A stretch of DNA of 64,000 bases, from NCBI GenBank assembly GCA_030549495.1, contig JAUIRK010000925.1, forward strand, positions 496,001 through 560,000. The letters run 5' to 3'. The notes beneath the pieces were generated by a model. The model saw only the letters and a list, made by a program, of their open reading frames with translations. It did not search any database and was not told the DNA's origin. The DNA is from Nectonema munidae. Taxonomy: Eukaryota; Nematomorpha; Nectonematoida; Nectonematidae. Of this stretch, positions 22,651-33,286 are shown piece by piece (position 1 is the first letter of the stretch; each line of letters starts with the position of its first letter). The position numbers were made by a program, and so were the translations under genes.

Positions 22651-24033
22651 AAATTTCAAATTCATGATATTTTGGCCTACTTCAGCTGCATACTTTATAT
22701 CGGGCAATCAAGAAGTCAATCTATCCAGCTCAGTTATTTGTTTTCTGAAGACCACGGAGAACCTTTCATGAAAGCAGCTATTTCCCAAGATATGTTTTAT
22801 CTCATTCACACATTTATTCGATTTGATATTAGAAGTGAAAGAAATAGCGAAGATAAAATTTCTCCTATTAGATATGTTCACAATCATTTTTATAATATAT
22901 TTTCTTTATATTTTACACCAACAGACTATGTAACTGTAGATGAGCAGTTGGTAAAATTCAGAGGAGCCTCCCCAGTAAAAATATATGATCCTTCCAAGCC
23001 CGGTAGGTATGGTATGAAGGTATATCATTGCAATGACGCTAGAAGTTTCTATATACTTAAACCAGAATTATATGTTTCAGGTTTAGAAAATAGAGCGTAT
23101 TTTAGCGGCGAAAATATAGTAAAGCGCCTAGTCAGTGATGCTAATATTCCTAAAGGCTGTGGAATTGTAATTGACCGATTCTTTACATCACATAATTTAT
23201 GTGTATGGGGAACAAGTCAGGATTACACTGTCTTAGGTACAGTAAGAGCAAATAAGAGATTTATACCCCTCATATTAAGACCACAACATCTCAAAGAATT
23301 GAGATTAGCTGCATGTGAAAGTAGATTTTTGTATACTACACATGCATCTATAACTGCTTACATACCCCGTAAACATGCTATCAAAAATTTCAAAGTAGTT
23401 TACATACTATCCAGTCAGCATTTGGGATGTATTCAAACAGAGGGGGCAGACAATATTCCTGAAACAATTTTAACGTATAATAGTTTTAAGGGTGGTGTTG
23501 ATATGGCAAATAAAATGTTAAGGGCTTATACATGCTATAAGCCTAATAGAAAATGGACTTATGCCGTTTTTACCAACTATTTAGATATTGTATGCCATAA
23601 TAGTTGGATAATATCTAAGTATAATTCTCCAAACATATACCCATCAACCAGAGCCGGAGGAAGAAAATATTTTTTAAGAGATTTGTGTCTAAAATTGTCT
23701 GAAACATCTATGAAATTAAGATCGCAGAGTTCATTGACCCCAGGTAAAATTTTGAGTATTTTATCATTTTATGGTTTTCAAAATATTACAGAAAGACGAG
23801 AGGTTTCTTCTACCTCTAGGGGAAATTGTTATATATCATCCTGTAAACCAAAAAAAGGGGAACCAGAAAATGTGATGCATGCCATAAATATATATGTAAA
23901 AATCATACAAAAATGCTTTGTCCTAACTGCTAACAGCTCATCTACAAATATTTTTAATTCTTTTATCTTATTGTTTCGTTTAGTCCTATTGTTTTGTATA
24001 TTTTTGATGTCTGAATCATATAAAAAATTTTAG
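22651..24033 (+). pseudogene. piggyBac-like transposase, catalytic core and broken C-terminus
   Basis: This is the DDE core of a TTAA-specific transposase. It resumes at KFQIHDILAYFSCILYIG. The three acidic positions appear as VTVDEQLVKFRG (first Asp), GIVIDRFFTSHNL (second Asp, with Arg where Asn is usual) and FKGGVDMANKML (third Asp). The frame runs on to 24033, but another frame from about 23870 to TAA at 23931-23933 encodes CDACHKYICKNH and CPNC. That is the Cys-rich zinc domain that normally ends the protein. A one-base change in the A/G run near 23855-23860 thus removed the zinc domain from the reading frame. Confidence 0.88.
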
Positions 24034-24394
24034 AGCAGATGGCGTTAATTTTTTTTTTAATCTTTTTTTGTTAATTATCATATAAATTTGTTTTTGTTTA
24101 TTTTTTACCCATATTGTACATAAAAACAAATATAAAGTCACCTAATGTAAAAAAAATTGAAAAATTTTTATGAAAAAATTTTGCCTTTTTTTAAGTAAAA
24201 AAATCTCCTTCAATAAAAGCTTATAAAAAAACAACTTTTTGACTTATGTTTATTTTTTTTATCAAAAGTAATCCTGTATCGTCTAGTTAAAAAGTACATA
24301 TAATTATTTCCTATGCTTACATATTTTTTATAAGGCGAAAAACTCTATCGAAGTTACAAGATGGAGTAAAAAGCCATGGTCCGTAGTGCGAAGG

Positions 24395-27300
24395 AATCTT
24401 CAAATAAAGTTTCTTGCATTTTAAGCAAACTTTTTTTTTATCAAAATAATTTTGTGAAGAATCGTTTCGTTTATATAGCTACTTCAAATGGATCTTTTTA
24501 AAAGACTCGCTTGATAAAAGATTTTTAATAGTTTCAGAAGAAATGGAGTTTCATGATGAAATAATTAAAAGAATACTATCAAATGGAGGCTTTTTTTAAA
24601 GATCTGATGAGTAACTTTCATATAAAATAGGATGTCAGTCAGCAGTGTTTTTTCTGAAAAAGTTTGAAGTTTTTGATATCTCCCGTATCACATTCCTACA
24701 GAATAGATATATTCCAGTATTTGGGTAGTAAAAAAAGTAGTATTACGTTCGAAACTTCAGATAGAAAATCAGCTGCAAATTTATCAATTAAAAGCAAAAA
24801 ATTTTCTTTTTTCTACTTTCATTTTTATTTAAAATATTTATCCACTCTTTGAAAAATTTCATTATTTACTCACGCTTTACTGTTACTTGTGTATAAGACA
24901 GGTAAATTCTTAATATTAAAACCAGGCAAAAAGCTAGGGCTTTTAGTTTTGCTGAAGACAGAGCTGGAACCAAAGGCTTAAAATTTTTCTCCTTCTGATA
25001 AACATGCCAAAATCAAAGTACGACGATCTTTTTAAAATTTATTACTTTTAAGAACACAACTCTTCTCGGAAACGCTCTAAAAAGTTTTTTTTCATAATCT
25101 TGAAAAATAGTAGGAATTCTTTTAGATAAAGAGTTTACCATATCCCCACCTACATTGGCTAATTTATGGGAAAGTACAAATGATCTAATAATGTGTCGCA
25201 TTAGAAAAGATTTTAATCAGCCATTAGTTGCGGAAGAACTACATTGATTATGCTCGTCAAAAATGAAGCTTCTTCTTGGATTAAAGGCCGAGTTATGGAT
25301 GTATTATTGTTATAGCTCTTGCTTCACAAAACCATTGCCACATGGTTTGATCATTTCCTTCATAAGTTATTTATCTAGACTTAAAAATCTGGACTTTGCA
25401 ACGCACTCTCTAGATGTCCACATTAAAAAAAAGAAAGATGATTTCATTAAATCTTTTCCAGGTGAGTTTTATACACAAAAGGTGTGTATGCTATTTCTTA
25501 TTAATTCATTTATTATTTATTCTATTAGATTAGCAAAAGAAAATGGTTGCTTGTCTAAAACTATTGCTTAACTCATTGACCGCTCAATTACAGTTTTACT
25601 GTAAAAATAGTTGAACCGTTTGGATTAAAATGAACTTGTAACGAAACAGCAAAAAAGTTTTCTGGAATATTTTCTAGAGTACATTTTTCTGCTTTAAAAA
25701 TAGGCATCTATCTCCTATATATCTATCATCGCGTATATGCTGATGAGTTCAGAAATTGATGTTTATAACAAATTAGCTCCATGGATATCACAGAAAAAGA
25801 TAAACCATATCAAAGAAGAAGAAGCGTTTTTAAGTTGGTCACATATAATCATTAATTCCAATCCTTGACAATAAAGAACTGAGTTTGAAAATGGCGATTC
25901 CAAAAAGTCAAAAGAAGAACATTTTTTCAAAAAAGTTTCCTCTCATATTCCAATTCAAAAATGTGACAAAAAATAAATAAAAAGAACTTTATTTTTATCG
26001 AGATGATAAAACACGCGATAGCAAAATGTAATAGTAAAAGCAAATTTCTGTGCTAAACATGTGAGAAGGCAATTTTTAAAACATTGTAAACTATTCATTT
26101 TAAATGTCAAATTAATATTGTCCAAATAGTTCAGTATGCACTTAAAAATGTTCAACTTTGAGGCTTCAGTTGAGATTTTGGGTTGACCAATTTATTTGGG
26201 AAAGTGTTTTAACAATACCTTTACTAAAGCATTTTTAGAAACTTTTTCTTAATGATCATTAAAAATGTGATCGATCAATAATTTTAAAAAAGCAATAGTA
26301 TATTTAGAAGAAAAAATGTTAATGTCTTAAAAGATGATAATAATAAATATTCCTAGACTTTGTCTGAATTCCAACTTCTGTTTTATAGGGTGATAATATT
26401 TCATATTATGTAATTACTATGAATACCTCTTTTTACAGCACCAACAATTAAATCAAGATTTATTTATCTTACCCTCAAATTAAAATGATTTGTCAATTAA
26501 TTCTGATTCACTTTAAAACATTTTCACAAATTGGCAAAGACAAAAAATCTTAACCCAATCGCTTTTCTTTTGATTCAAATTAGAACATTTTTAAGTGTAT
26601 GCTGAACTCTTTAGAGCATCTTAATTTCAAATGTAAATCAGTAATTCTTGTTTACCATAAGTTCTATAAAAAAATTGGCTTCTTACCACGGTTTCCCGGC
26701 TAGAGTTGGAACTGACGGAGACAAAGTATTTTGTAGACATAGAGCAAAATCACAAACGGAAACATTAAAATAGTTCTCTTGGCAAAATTTTGATACCTGA
26801 TATTAGACTATATAAAGTTTTTCAAAAAAAAGTTAATTTCAAATATTAATATCTCGGTAACCACTTTTATGTTTATACAAATCCTATATATTTCTATGAA
26901 ATCTCTTATTTCAAATGCAGAAAACAAAACAAAAATATCTGCTATTTCATATCTTGTTACAGCTTTCTTGTAATTTTCTTCTAATTGTGTAATGCAAGGA
27001 TTAATATTATTGGGATTTCTATGCGCCACTTGGCTCCGTAGATTTAAAACCTCTTTTATGATAGAATATGCTTACTTTCGCCTGATGAGTGTGTTACTTT
27101 AGTTCGATGTAGGGTTCTGGAGATGTATTCAACAGATCTTACAGTCGACTTCAATGGCCAAATCGGACGCACCAGTCTCTACTGTAAGAGTAGAAATTCA
27201 TCCAATACCGATAAGCTCTTTTGCAGTAAATTAAATACCGCCTTTGCGTGTGGAGCTGCTAAGCGAAAAGTTGATAATATGCATGAGATTGAGCAGTGTT

Positions 27301-28930
27301 GCGCTCTTTAAGTTTAAGATAATAAAGACTAAAAGTTGAGAAACTTACGCCAACCTGTTTTAATGAGATGGATGAATCTGATGCTTCTTCGCCAAAGAGT
27401 TCATATTAGCCTTCATGCTGTTCAGAAACAGTTGAAGTTTTTTCTATTATTTGACAGTTTGTAGGCCGTTTCTTTGTTTAAATATCGGTTACTGATTAAG
27501 TTTTTGTTAATTTGTGATCAGATATTTTTTTACAATATTAGAACAAGTTTCGTCCCATTTAGCAAATCGACCTTACTCTATTTTATCATGACGTTATTTT
27601 TGTCAATATATATACACATGTAATGAATGCTACAATTCAATGTGGTTAGCATTGTTATACCTTAACTTAGTTCAACACTACACAATAACTTGTATATATT
27701 TAAGCACAATCGATATAATAATTTTCTTTCTGGATATAATAATGATTTTATCCATCTCATAAATAGGAATGGTACCAAATTTTTAATCAATGCGATCTGA
27801 GATCATGCTAGATAAAAGCTTATAAAATTAAAATTTCTAATTTTTATAAAAAAATGTTCAATAATAAGCCGATAGAATTTAAGTTATTTACTTTATAATA
27901 TATTTAATGATAATCAGCAATAAAATTTTTATAAAAAATGTGAAATCCACATCGTGTAAAATATTACTTGTATTCCTAATCTTACATAAAACCCAGCACA
28001 TTTGGCCGTCCTTAGTTTGATTCTTTTTTTATTTCATCCCTCCCTTAGTTTACTAATTAAAGAGAGAGGTTTGAACTAAAAATCTCAATCCGACCTTTAT
28101 CTATTGTTTTGCTTACAAATACGCTCTTAGCTATACTTTATATGGTATCTAATTATGCTTTAATTCTAAACTGATCCTAGCTTGGTAGTTCTACTTTCAT
28201 CATAAATTCATTTTAAGCAATCTATGTTCGAAAAAGCATTTTTTTGGAGATTTCTTTAACTCAGAATTTAAGCTAAAAGATTATATAACTTTTCTATTGA
28301 AGAGAATCTCTTTGTTGATCTTGCCTATTTTTAATCAATTTTATGTGTTGTATTATCAGTGGTTATGAACAAATATCACTTTTAATATTTGCTAACCAAT
28401 CCTTTTTCAAAATTTCTGTTCTTGGTGAATCCATTCATAATCCTCTTTTTTCAATCACAAAAACTTTTCCACCTCTAATATATTCACTCATTCACACTGA
28501 AGAAAAAAATTTGTCAAATTTGATTCACATTTATAAAAAATTTTGAGGTCTGTCATATTTATGGTAACTCTAAGTGTTAGAAAATTTTAGATAACTTTTT
28601 TAGTCAATTGATGTTTGAAATATTAACTAATAAGGTTTAGAATTTGAATTCATAATGGAGGAGCTTTTTCTTTACGGAACTACTTTACCTTAGTAGTACC
28701 AGTAGTTATTTTACCAGTAGTTACCTACTGGTTTCTTAAAACTATATAGCTCCTCAAAGGACTACTATATCGACGATATAAAGGCACCTTATTGAACATT
28801 TTACTATTTTATTTTTCGTATGATCACGCGATCTCATTTCAATCTACCTTCAATTCCCTTACTTCTTGCACACTTAAATTTTTGTACTATAAAAAATAAT
28901 GATTAGATTTTTGGAAAAAAAAGATTTTTG
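24395..28930. other. AT-rich intergenic DNA with short coding-like scraps
   Basis: No gene is supported. 25690-25745 is repeated almost exactly at 30922-30972 (TTAAAAATAGGCATCTATCT, then ATATATCTATCATCG, then GTATATGCTG), showing a dispersed repeat. Around 27170-27420 the - strand has coding-like patches with a GTAAGT donor and a Ser/Glu-rich peptide (EEASDSSISLKQ), but with stops. I treat these as unidentified element debris. CCAGTAGTTA/TAACTACTGG words near 28700 form a small hairpin. Confidence 0.45.
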
Positions 28931-29830
28931 CCAATTCGATTGATACTTTCACCCATTTTTACACTGTAATGACCAAAAAGAAGTACAGAAATAAAAAACA
29001 TGGACGATATTGTATTAAACAATTATTTTAAATTTGAGGGATATTTTTAGCCAGAATTTTATCATAAATCAAAATTTTTAATAGTGATATTCAAAAGTGA
29101 ATTTTTTAAGTTTTTTTTTATTTTTTTTTCAGAATTTGTATTTCCAAAATGTCCAATTTGATTCATAATCCACGCATTCTTGCACCCTAATTGTGAAAAC
29201 TAAGCTCTGAAATGAAGTGAGTATTGTAATAAAAAAATTAAAAATATATTTTATTTAAAATATGGAAGTATGTTTATGAAATAATTTTCAGGCATACATC
29301 ACTAATTCTATTTGCACTTTGACAATTTTTTTCACAGTAATGGTAAAAACTTAGCCAAAAATCGTATCAGCTTGGGCAATTTAGTTTAAAAAATATTTAA
29401 GTTTTCGAAGAAAATTTTCAGGTGAAGCTAACATATTTGATTGACATTTTCACATCCCAATTACGAAAACTCAGAGTCGAAAAATGAAATCAGCATGGAG
29501 TTCTAGTATAAAAAATATTTTTTATTGAAAAAAAAAAAAAAATAAAAAACAAAAAATTGACAGTTTCACACTCTAATTGCAAAAAGTAAATCGAGAAATA
29601 AAATCTGAATTTTTGATTTATTTTAAAAAAAATTATTTTATTTAAAATGTGGATACATGTTCTTGGAGAAACTTTCTCAGACGAAAACTGCAAATTCTTT
29701 TAGACATTTGCAAATCCTAGTTGCTAAAACTGAGCTAAGAAATGAAATTGGCATGGTCGATTTGGAGTAAAAAAATATATTTAATTAAAAATTTAATTAA
29801 GATTCTTAGAGTTTCAGATGTAAACCATAA
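28930..29830. repeat. degenerate tandem repeat, family C
   Basis: About six diverged units of roughly 120-190 bases. Each carries TTGACATTTTCAC, then CCAATTACGAAAACTNAG, then GAGAAATGAAATCAGCATGG, then ATTTAGTATAAAAAATATTTTATTTAAAA. Unit starts are near 28935, 29135, 29305, 29435, 29560 and 29690. The same words recur in reverse complement at 56830-57240, so the array type is dispersed. Confidence 0.7.
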
Positions 29831-30016
29831 AATTGATTATCACCTTTAGACATTTTGAAAAGCTAATTGAAAAAATGATTCCAGAATTTAAATAGGCATG
29901 TAATATTTAAATTAAAAACTCACCTTTCACCTTTGCTGCTTGAACTTTTCTTTCTCCTTGAACATAATGTGAATAACTCATTTTAGCATCTTTTTTCAAA
30001 AAACTAATTCCCAGAA

Positions 30017-30850
30017 TTACTTGCTTCCGTAATTGAGGTAAAACAAGAAATTCTCATTTTTGTAGTGCTTATTCTGGATTTGCAAAGAAGCACGGAGTTT
30101 TCCTAAAACTTGCGCTTTAAACTTGCTAGAAGCCATACTTACATTTTCTTTGCATGGATATAGCTTCATCATTAAGCCAGTTACAGTGTCTTTATCTATA
30201 AAATTGTCGGTACTCCCAGTGTCTACGAGTACTTCACATTTTGAGCCGTTTAGATAAACAATGCTCCTCCAATCGGATTGATTAGGTTTCGTATTAATGT
30301 TCGAAACATCCTTGCTTGATGATTGATACACCTTGGAAAAATGTCCAATTTTCCTAAATTTGATGCAAGTATGGCCTTTTGCTGGGCAAAGTTCGGGCTT
30401 GTCTTTAGAATGTCTTTAATCTCCACAAAAGTGAAATTTGCCTTTATTTGATAATTTTACGAAGGAGGTACATACTTCTCCTTTTTGCGTTTCAAGGTCT
30501 CGGAGAATGGTAGTCTCATCTTTACGATTTTCGTTTGAGGCTGCCGCAAGTGCTAATGTATTTGATGCATAGCTTTTGCTTCTATTTACAGCTTGTTCCA
30601 TGGATCTGGCTTGAACAGCTGTATCGATATCTAAAGGTTCGCCAAAAGCCTTGTTCGGATAGCACTGTTTTTCAATCCGAAAATAAAAGAATCCCTTATA
30701 AAAAAAAGTCTCTATATTGGTCTGCCGTTACTGCTTTGAAGTTGCAGTTTAAAGATAACACTTTCAAGAATTGGAAAAAAAAAAGTCCAAAGTTTCGTCG
30801 TGTAGTTGGACGCGTGTTGTAAGTTGATGCCTCGCATGGACTTCGTTGGG
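30017..30850 (-). pseudogene. degenerate gag and retropepsin of a Ty3/gypsy-like element
   Basis: Read on the - strand from 30850, a gag-like region comes first (RVQLHDETLDFF, then after frame changes IRDSFIFGLKN, RTRLLANL and MEQAVNRSKSYAS). Next is a nucleocapsid-like Cys/His region: HFCGD, an in-frame stop, RHSKDKPELCPA, HTC and KIGHFSKV. Last is an aspartic protease with the active-site motif VLVDTGSTDNFID. This gag/zinc-knuckle/protease order is that of invertebrate gypsy-like LTR elements. Multiple frameshifts and a stop between the Cys residues make it inactive. Confidence 0.72.
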
Positions 30851-31133
30851 TGTTTTGATATATGCACTTTTCAATTGCTTTATGGCCAAATCAAAACTTT
30901 TTCTAATGTAAATTTTTTCTGCTTTAAAAATAGGCATCTATCTCGTATATATCTATCATCGTGTATATGCTGTTCTGCTTATATGCTGAAGTGTTCAAAA
31001 ACTGCCTGAATAAAGAAGTTTCCTGTCTTATCCAAAGCCAAGCCTAAGTAGAATTGGTGGAGAACTTGGAGGTAAATCCCCAGTGTGCGAGAGTACGATT
31101 TCAAGATGGAAACGAAAAAACAGTAGCGCTTAA

Positions 31134-31258
31134 CCCATTAAGTCCCAATGTTCCCATTTGGGAACATAAGTAATTTCATCTTCGTCTGCTTTTTCAATGA
31201 CTTTGAAAATCGTCTGCGTTTTTTTAGATATCGTCTGATTTCTATGGTACTTAATGGG
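31134..31258. mobile_element. TTAA-specific MITE, monomer
   Basis: 125 bp, ends CCCATTAAGT and ACTTAATGGG, flanked by TTAA at 31130-31133 and 31259-31262. The interior shares long blocks with each half of the palindromic copy at 18955-19209. Perfect TTAA duplications suggest a younger insertion. Confidence 0.85.
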
Positions 31259-31276
31259 TTAAACACCTTGTTCCTA

Positions 31277-31430
31277 GCAGAAAGAATTCCCCTCATTAGA
31301 TCCAGGAAATGAAAACTTCTCATTAGTTCCAGAAACAATTTGTGCTGAGCATTCAGACGAAGACGAAGCTCCGAAAGCCACAAGACTAAGACGAAGAAGT
31401 AGAGAATCGAAACATGTTAAGATATTGTAT
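31277..31430 (+). other. possible orphan exon
   Basis: A pyrimidine-rich acceptor (CCTTGTTCCTAG) is followed by an open frame with coding-like composition. It encodes FPSLDPGNENFSLVPET and then SDEDEAPKATRLRRRSRES, an acidic-then-basic, probably disordered peptide. A donor is not clear (GTTAAG near 31413 is weak). No partner exons were recognised. It could belong to a neighbouring mobile element. Confidence 0.25.
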
Positions 31431-31967
31431 CGACGATTTCTTCTAGTGCGGAAGATTGTAATATTTAAATTATTCATTTGAATATTCAACAGTAACTCAT
31501 CTTTCACCATTGCTACTTGAAGTTTTCTTTCTCCTTGAACATATTTTGAATAACTCATTTTAGCATGTTTTTTCCTATCTTTTTCTATAGTTTATTTTCA
31601 ATTTACATCATTTGATTACTCAACATCTTTCTTTATTTTTGTATGTCACTCTCATTGCCATGTAAATTTTGTAGTATATATATACCATTTTTAGTTCTAA
31701 AAGGTCTTTTTTAAATTCTAAAGTGTCTTTTTTAATTTTACTTATCTGAATAAGCTTTGAAGTCTTGTTTCTTTAAATGCGCGTAATATTATGTGCAATT
31801 GTCAGGTTCTGTAGACGTGTTGAAAGATACACTGATAATTTTCTAATTCTCTTTCAAGTCTTTTTTAATTCGATGCAACTAGCAGTTCATTTATAGACAA
31901 GTTTTTAACTCTTCAATTTTTGCCTTCTGCATAGATTGTTTTTATATTATTTTAAAACTTACTTTCG

Positions 31968-32222
31968 AAAAACGTTTTACATCCATTTTAATATCCATTA
32001 TATAATGAAAAAAGTGTTCACACAAACTTCTTTATTAACATTCAAGTAATTTAAAGCAAAAAACAGCGAGGAATTCAAAAGCTACATTGCTTTTGTTTCT
32101 ATTTCTTCATAAAATGTGATATATTGTTTTTGCTTTAAATTACTTGAATGATAATAAAGAAGTTTGTATGAACACTTTTTTTCATTATATAATGGATATT
32201 AAAATGGATGTAAAACGTTTTT
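31968..32222. repeat. long inverted repeat (foldback), 97-base arms
   Basis: The left arm 31968-32064 and right arm 32126-32222 are nearly perfect inverted copies (a few mismatches), separated by about 61 bases. The outer ends are AAAAACGTTTTACATCC. Arms contain TATCCATTATATAATG and CATTCAAGTAATTTAAAGC. A foldback MITE is the simplest reading; a transcript would form a long hairpin. Confidence 0.85.
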
Positions 32223-32439
32223 CCTTTATAGATAGGATATATAGAATCCGCTTATACTAAAACTTAGGTAATTAAAATTACCTAATCTTTAATAGTTTTA
32301 ATAACTATATATAATAATAATAAAGTTAATCTATAAATAATAAATAAAATCTTAATAACAATAACTACATACAAATTATTATTGTTCCAAAACTCAGCCA
32401 ATTTAAATTTTATAGTTTGATAATATAACAATTCTTTTA

Positions 32440-33190
32440 TAATTCGGGAGAATGGTTTTCAATTTATTTCGTATAAATCATATCTATCTTTCATTGGGTT
32501 AAAATCTAAAACATCTAAAAACGTACCAGGAAGCGGATTGTTGAAAAACTTATAAGTAATCTCTATAAATATAATCTTGCATTGACATTATACAAATATT
32601 TTAACAATCAACTGCCAGATATGTTTCTTGATTTATTAGATTTTAACCCTGGTAAAAATAAATATGATTTAAGTTGCAAATGAAAATTTCTACTTCCATT
32701 ATATAATAGATCTAACAATAAAATACAGGTTGTCTGAATTTTGGAAAAATAATTTTTATCTAATCGATTTATTAAGTCTAAGTATTAGTCAATTTAAAAA
32801 AAAAGTAAAAGAAACGTATACTAAAAATTATGAAGTACAATGTGTAATAAATAATTGTTTTGTATGTAACATTTAATAAGACTTGTAACTTAAAACTTGG
32901 ATATTTTATGTCTTGATTAATATTTTGTTGTAATTTCTCCTATTTTCAAAGTATTGTTTGTAATGTTAAAATTCTGTATTGCTTTTGATCGTAGTGCAAC
33001 AACATAAAAGCGGCTCCTGCCTTTTGTATTGCACAATTTTGTTTATACTTTCATTTTTTTTCTAATAATTTTATATGTCTCAACATGGATAATATATATA
33101 AAAATAAATTTATATCTTGTTTGTTCTATTTTATGTTAAATTGCTCTTTTGTATCTCTTAATTCAATTTACCTATAAAATAAATAAAAAA
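32440..33190 (+). mobile_element. LINE 3' end, + strand copy
   Basis: Short frames recall the C-terminal part of CR1/L2-type LINE proteins: YKYFNNQLPDMFLDLL, then NKYDLSC, then LPLYNRSN, then FWKNNFYL, then FKKKVKETY, in the usual order. Several stops and frame changes break it. A 3' untranslated part follows, with a small hairpin near 32993-33035 (TGCAACA...AAAAG / CTTTTGTATTGCA), and ends in an A-rich tail at about 33172-33192. Confidence 0.55.
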
Positions 33191-33286
33191 AAATGTATAT
33201 ATATCTATATATTTTTTTTCTCGATGTTATTTTGCAAGCATTCTCATTTTTTAATTGTTTGTATTTTCAATAAACTTTCTCTCTCT

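Larger units (their letters stand above)
21238..24394 (+). mobile_element. piggyBac-like DNA transposon, inactive copy
   Basis: Terminal inverted repeats CCTTCGCACTACGGAC (21238-21253) and GTCCGTAGTGCGAAGG (24379-24394) match perfectly over 16 bases. A TTAA lies directly at the left end (21234-21237); the right flank is AATC, so the second TTAA has mutated or been lost. Inside the left end, AACTACGGAGCAATGG (about 21261-21276) resembles the bases next to the right terminus, so the left end seems to carry the terminal motif twice. The element contains a transposase in two open blocks separated by about 590 bp, with a late frameshift. Confidence 0.88.
29900..31573 (-). mobile_element. remnant of an LTR retrotransposon between direct repeats
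   Basis: A gag-protease relic (30017-30850, - strand) lies between two direct repeats of roughly 100-120 bases (29900-29998 and 31455-31573). On the - strand each repeat encodes MSYSxYVQGERKxQ. Whether the repeats are eroded LTR pieces or a separate duplicated element is open. A 125-bp MITE (31134-31258) is inserted in between. No RT or integrase is seen, so the internal region has suffered a large deletion. Confidence 0.5.
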
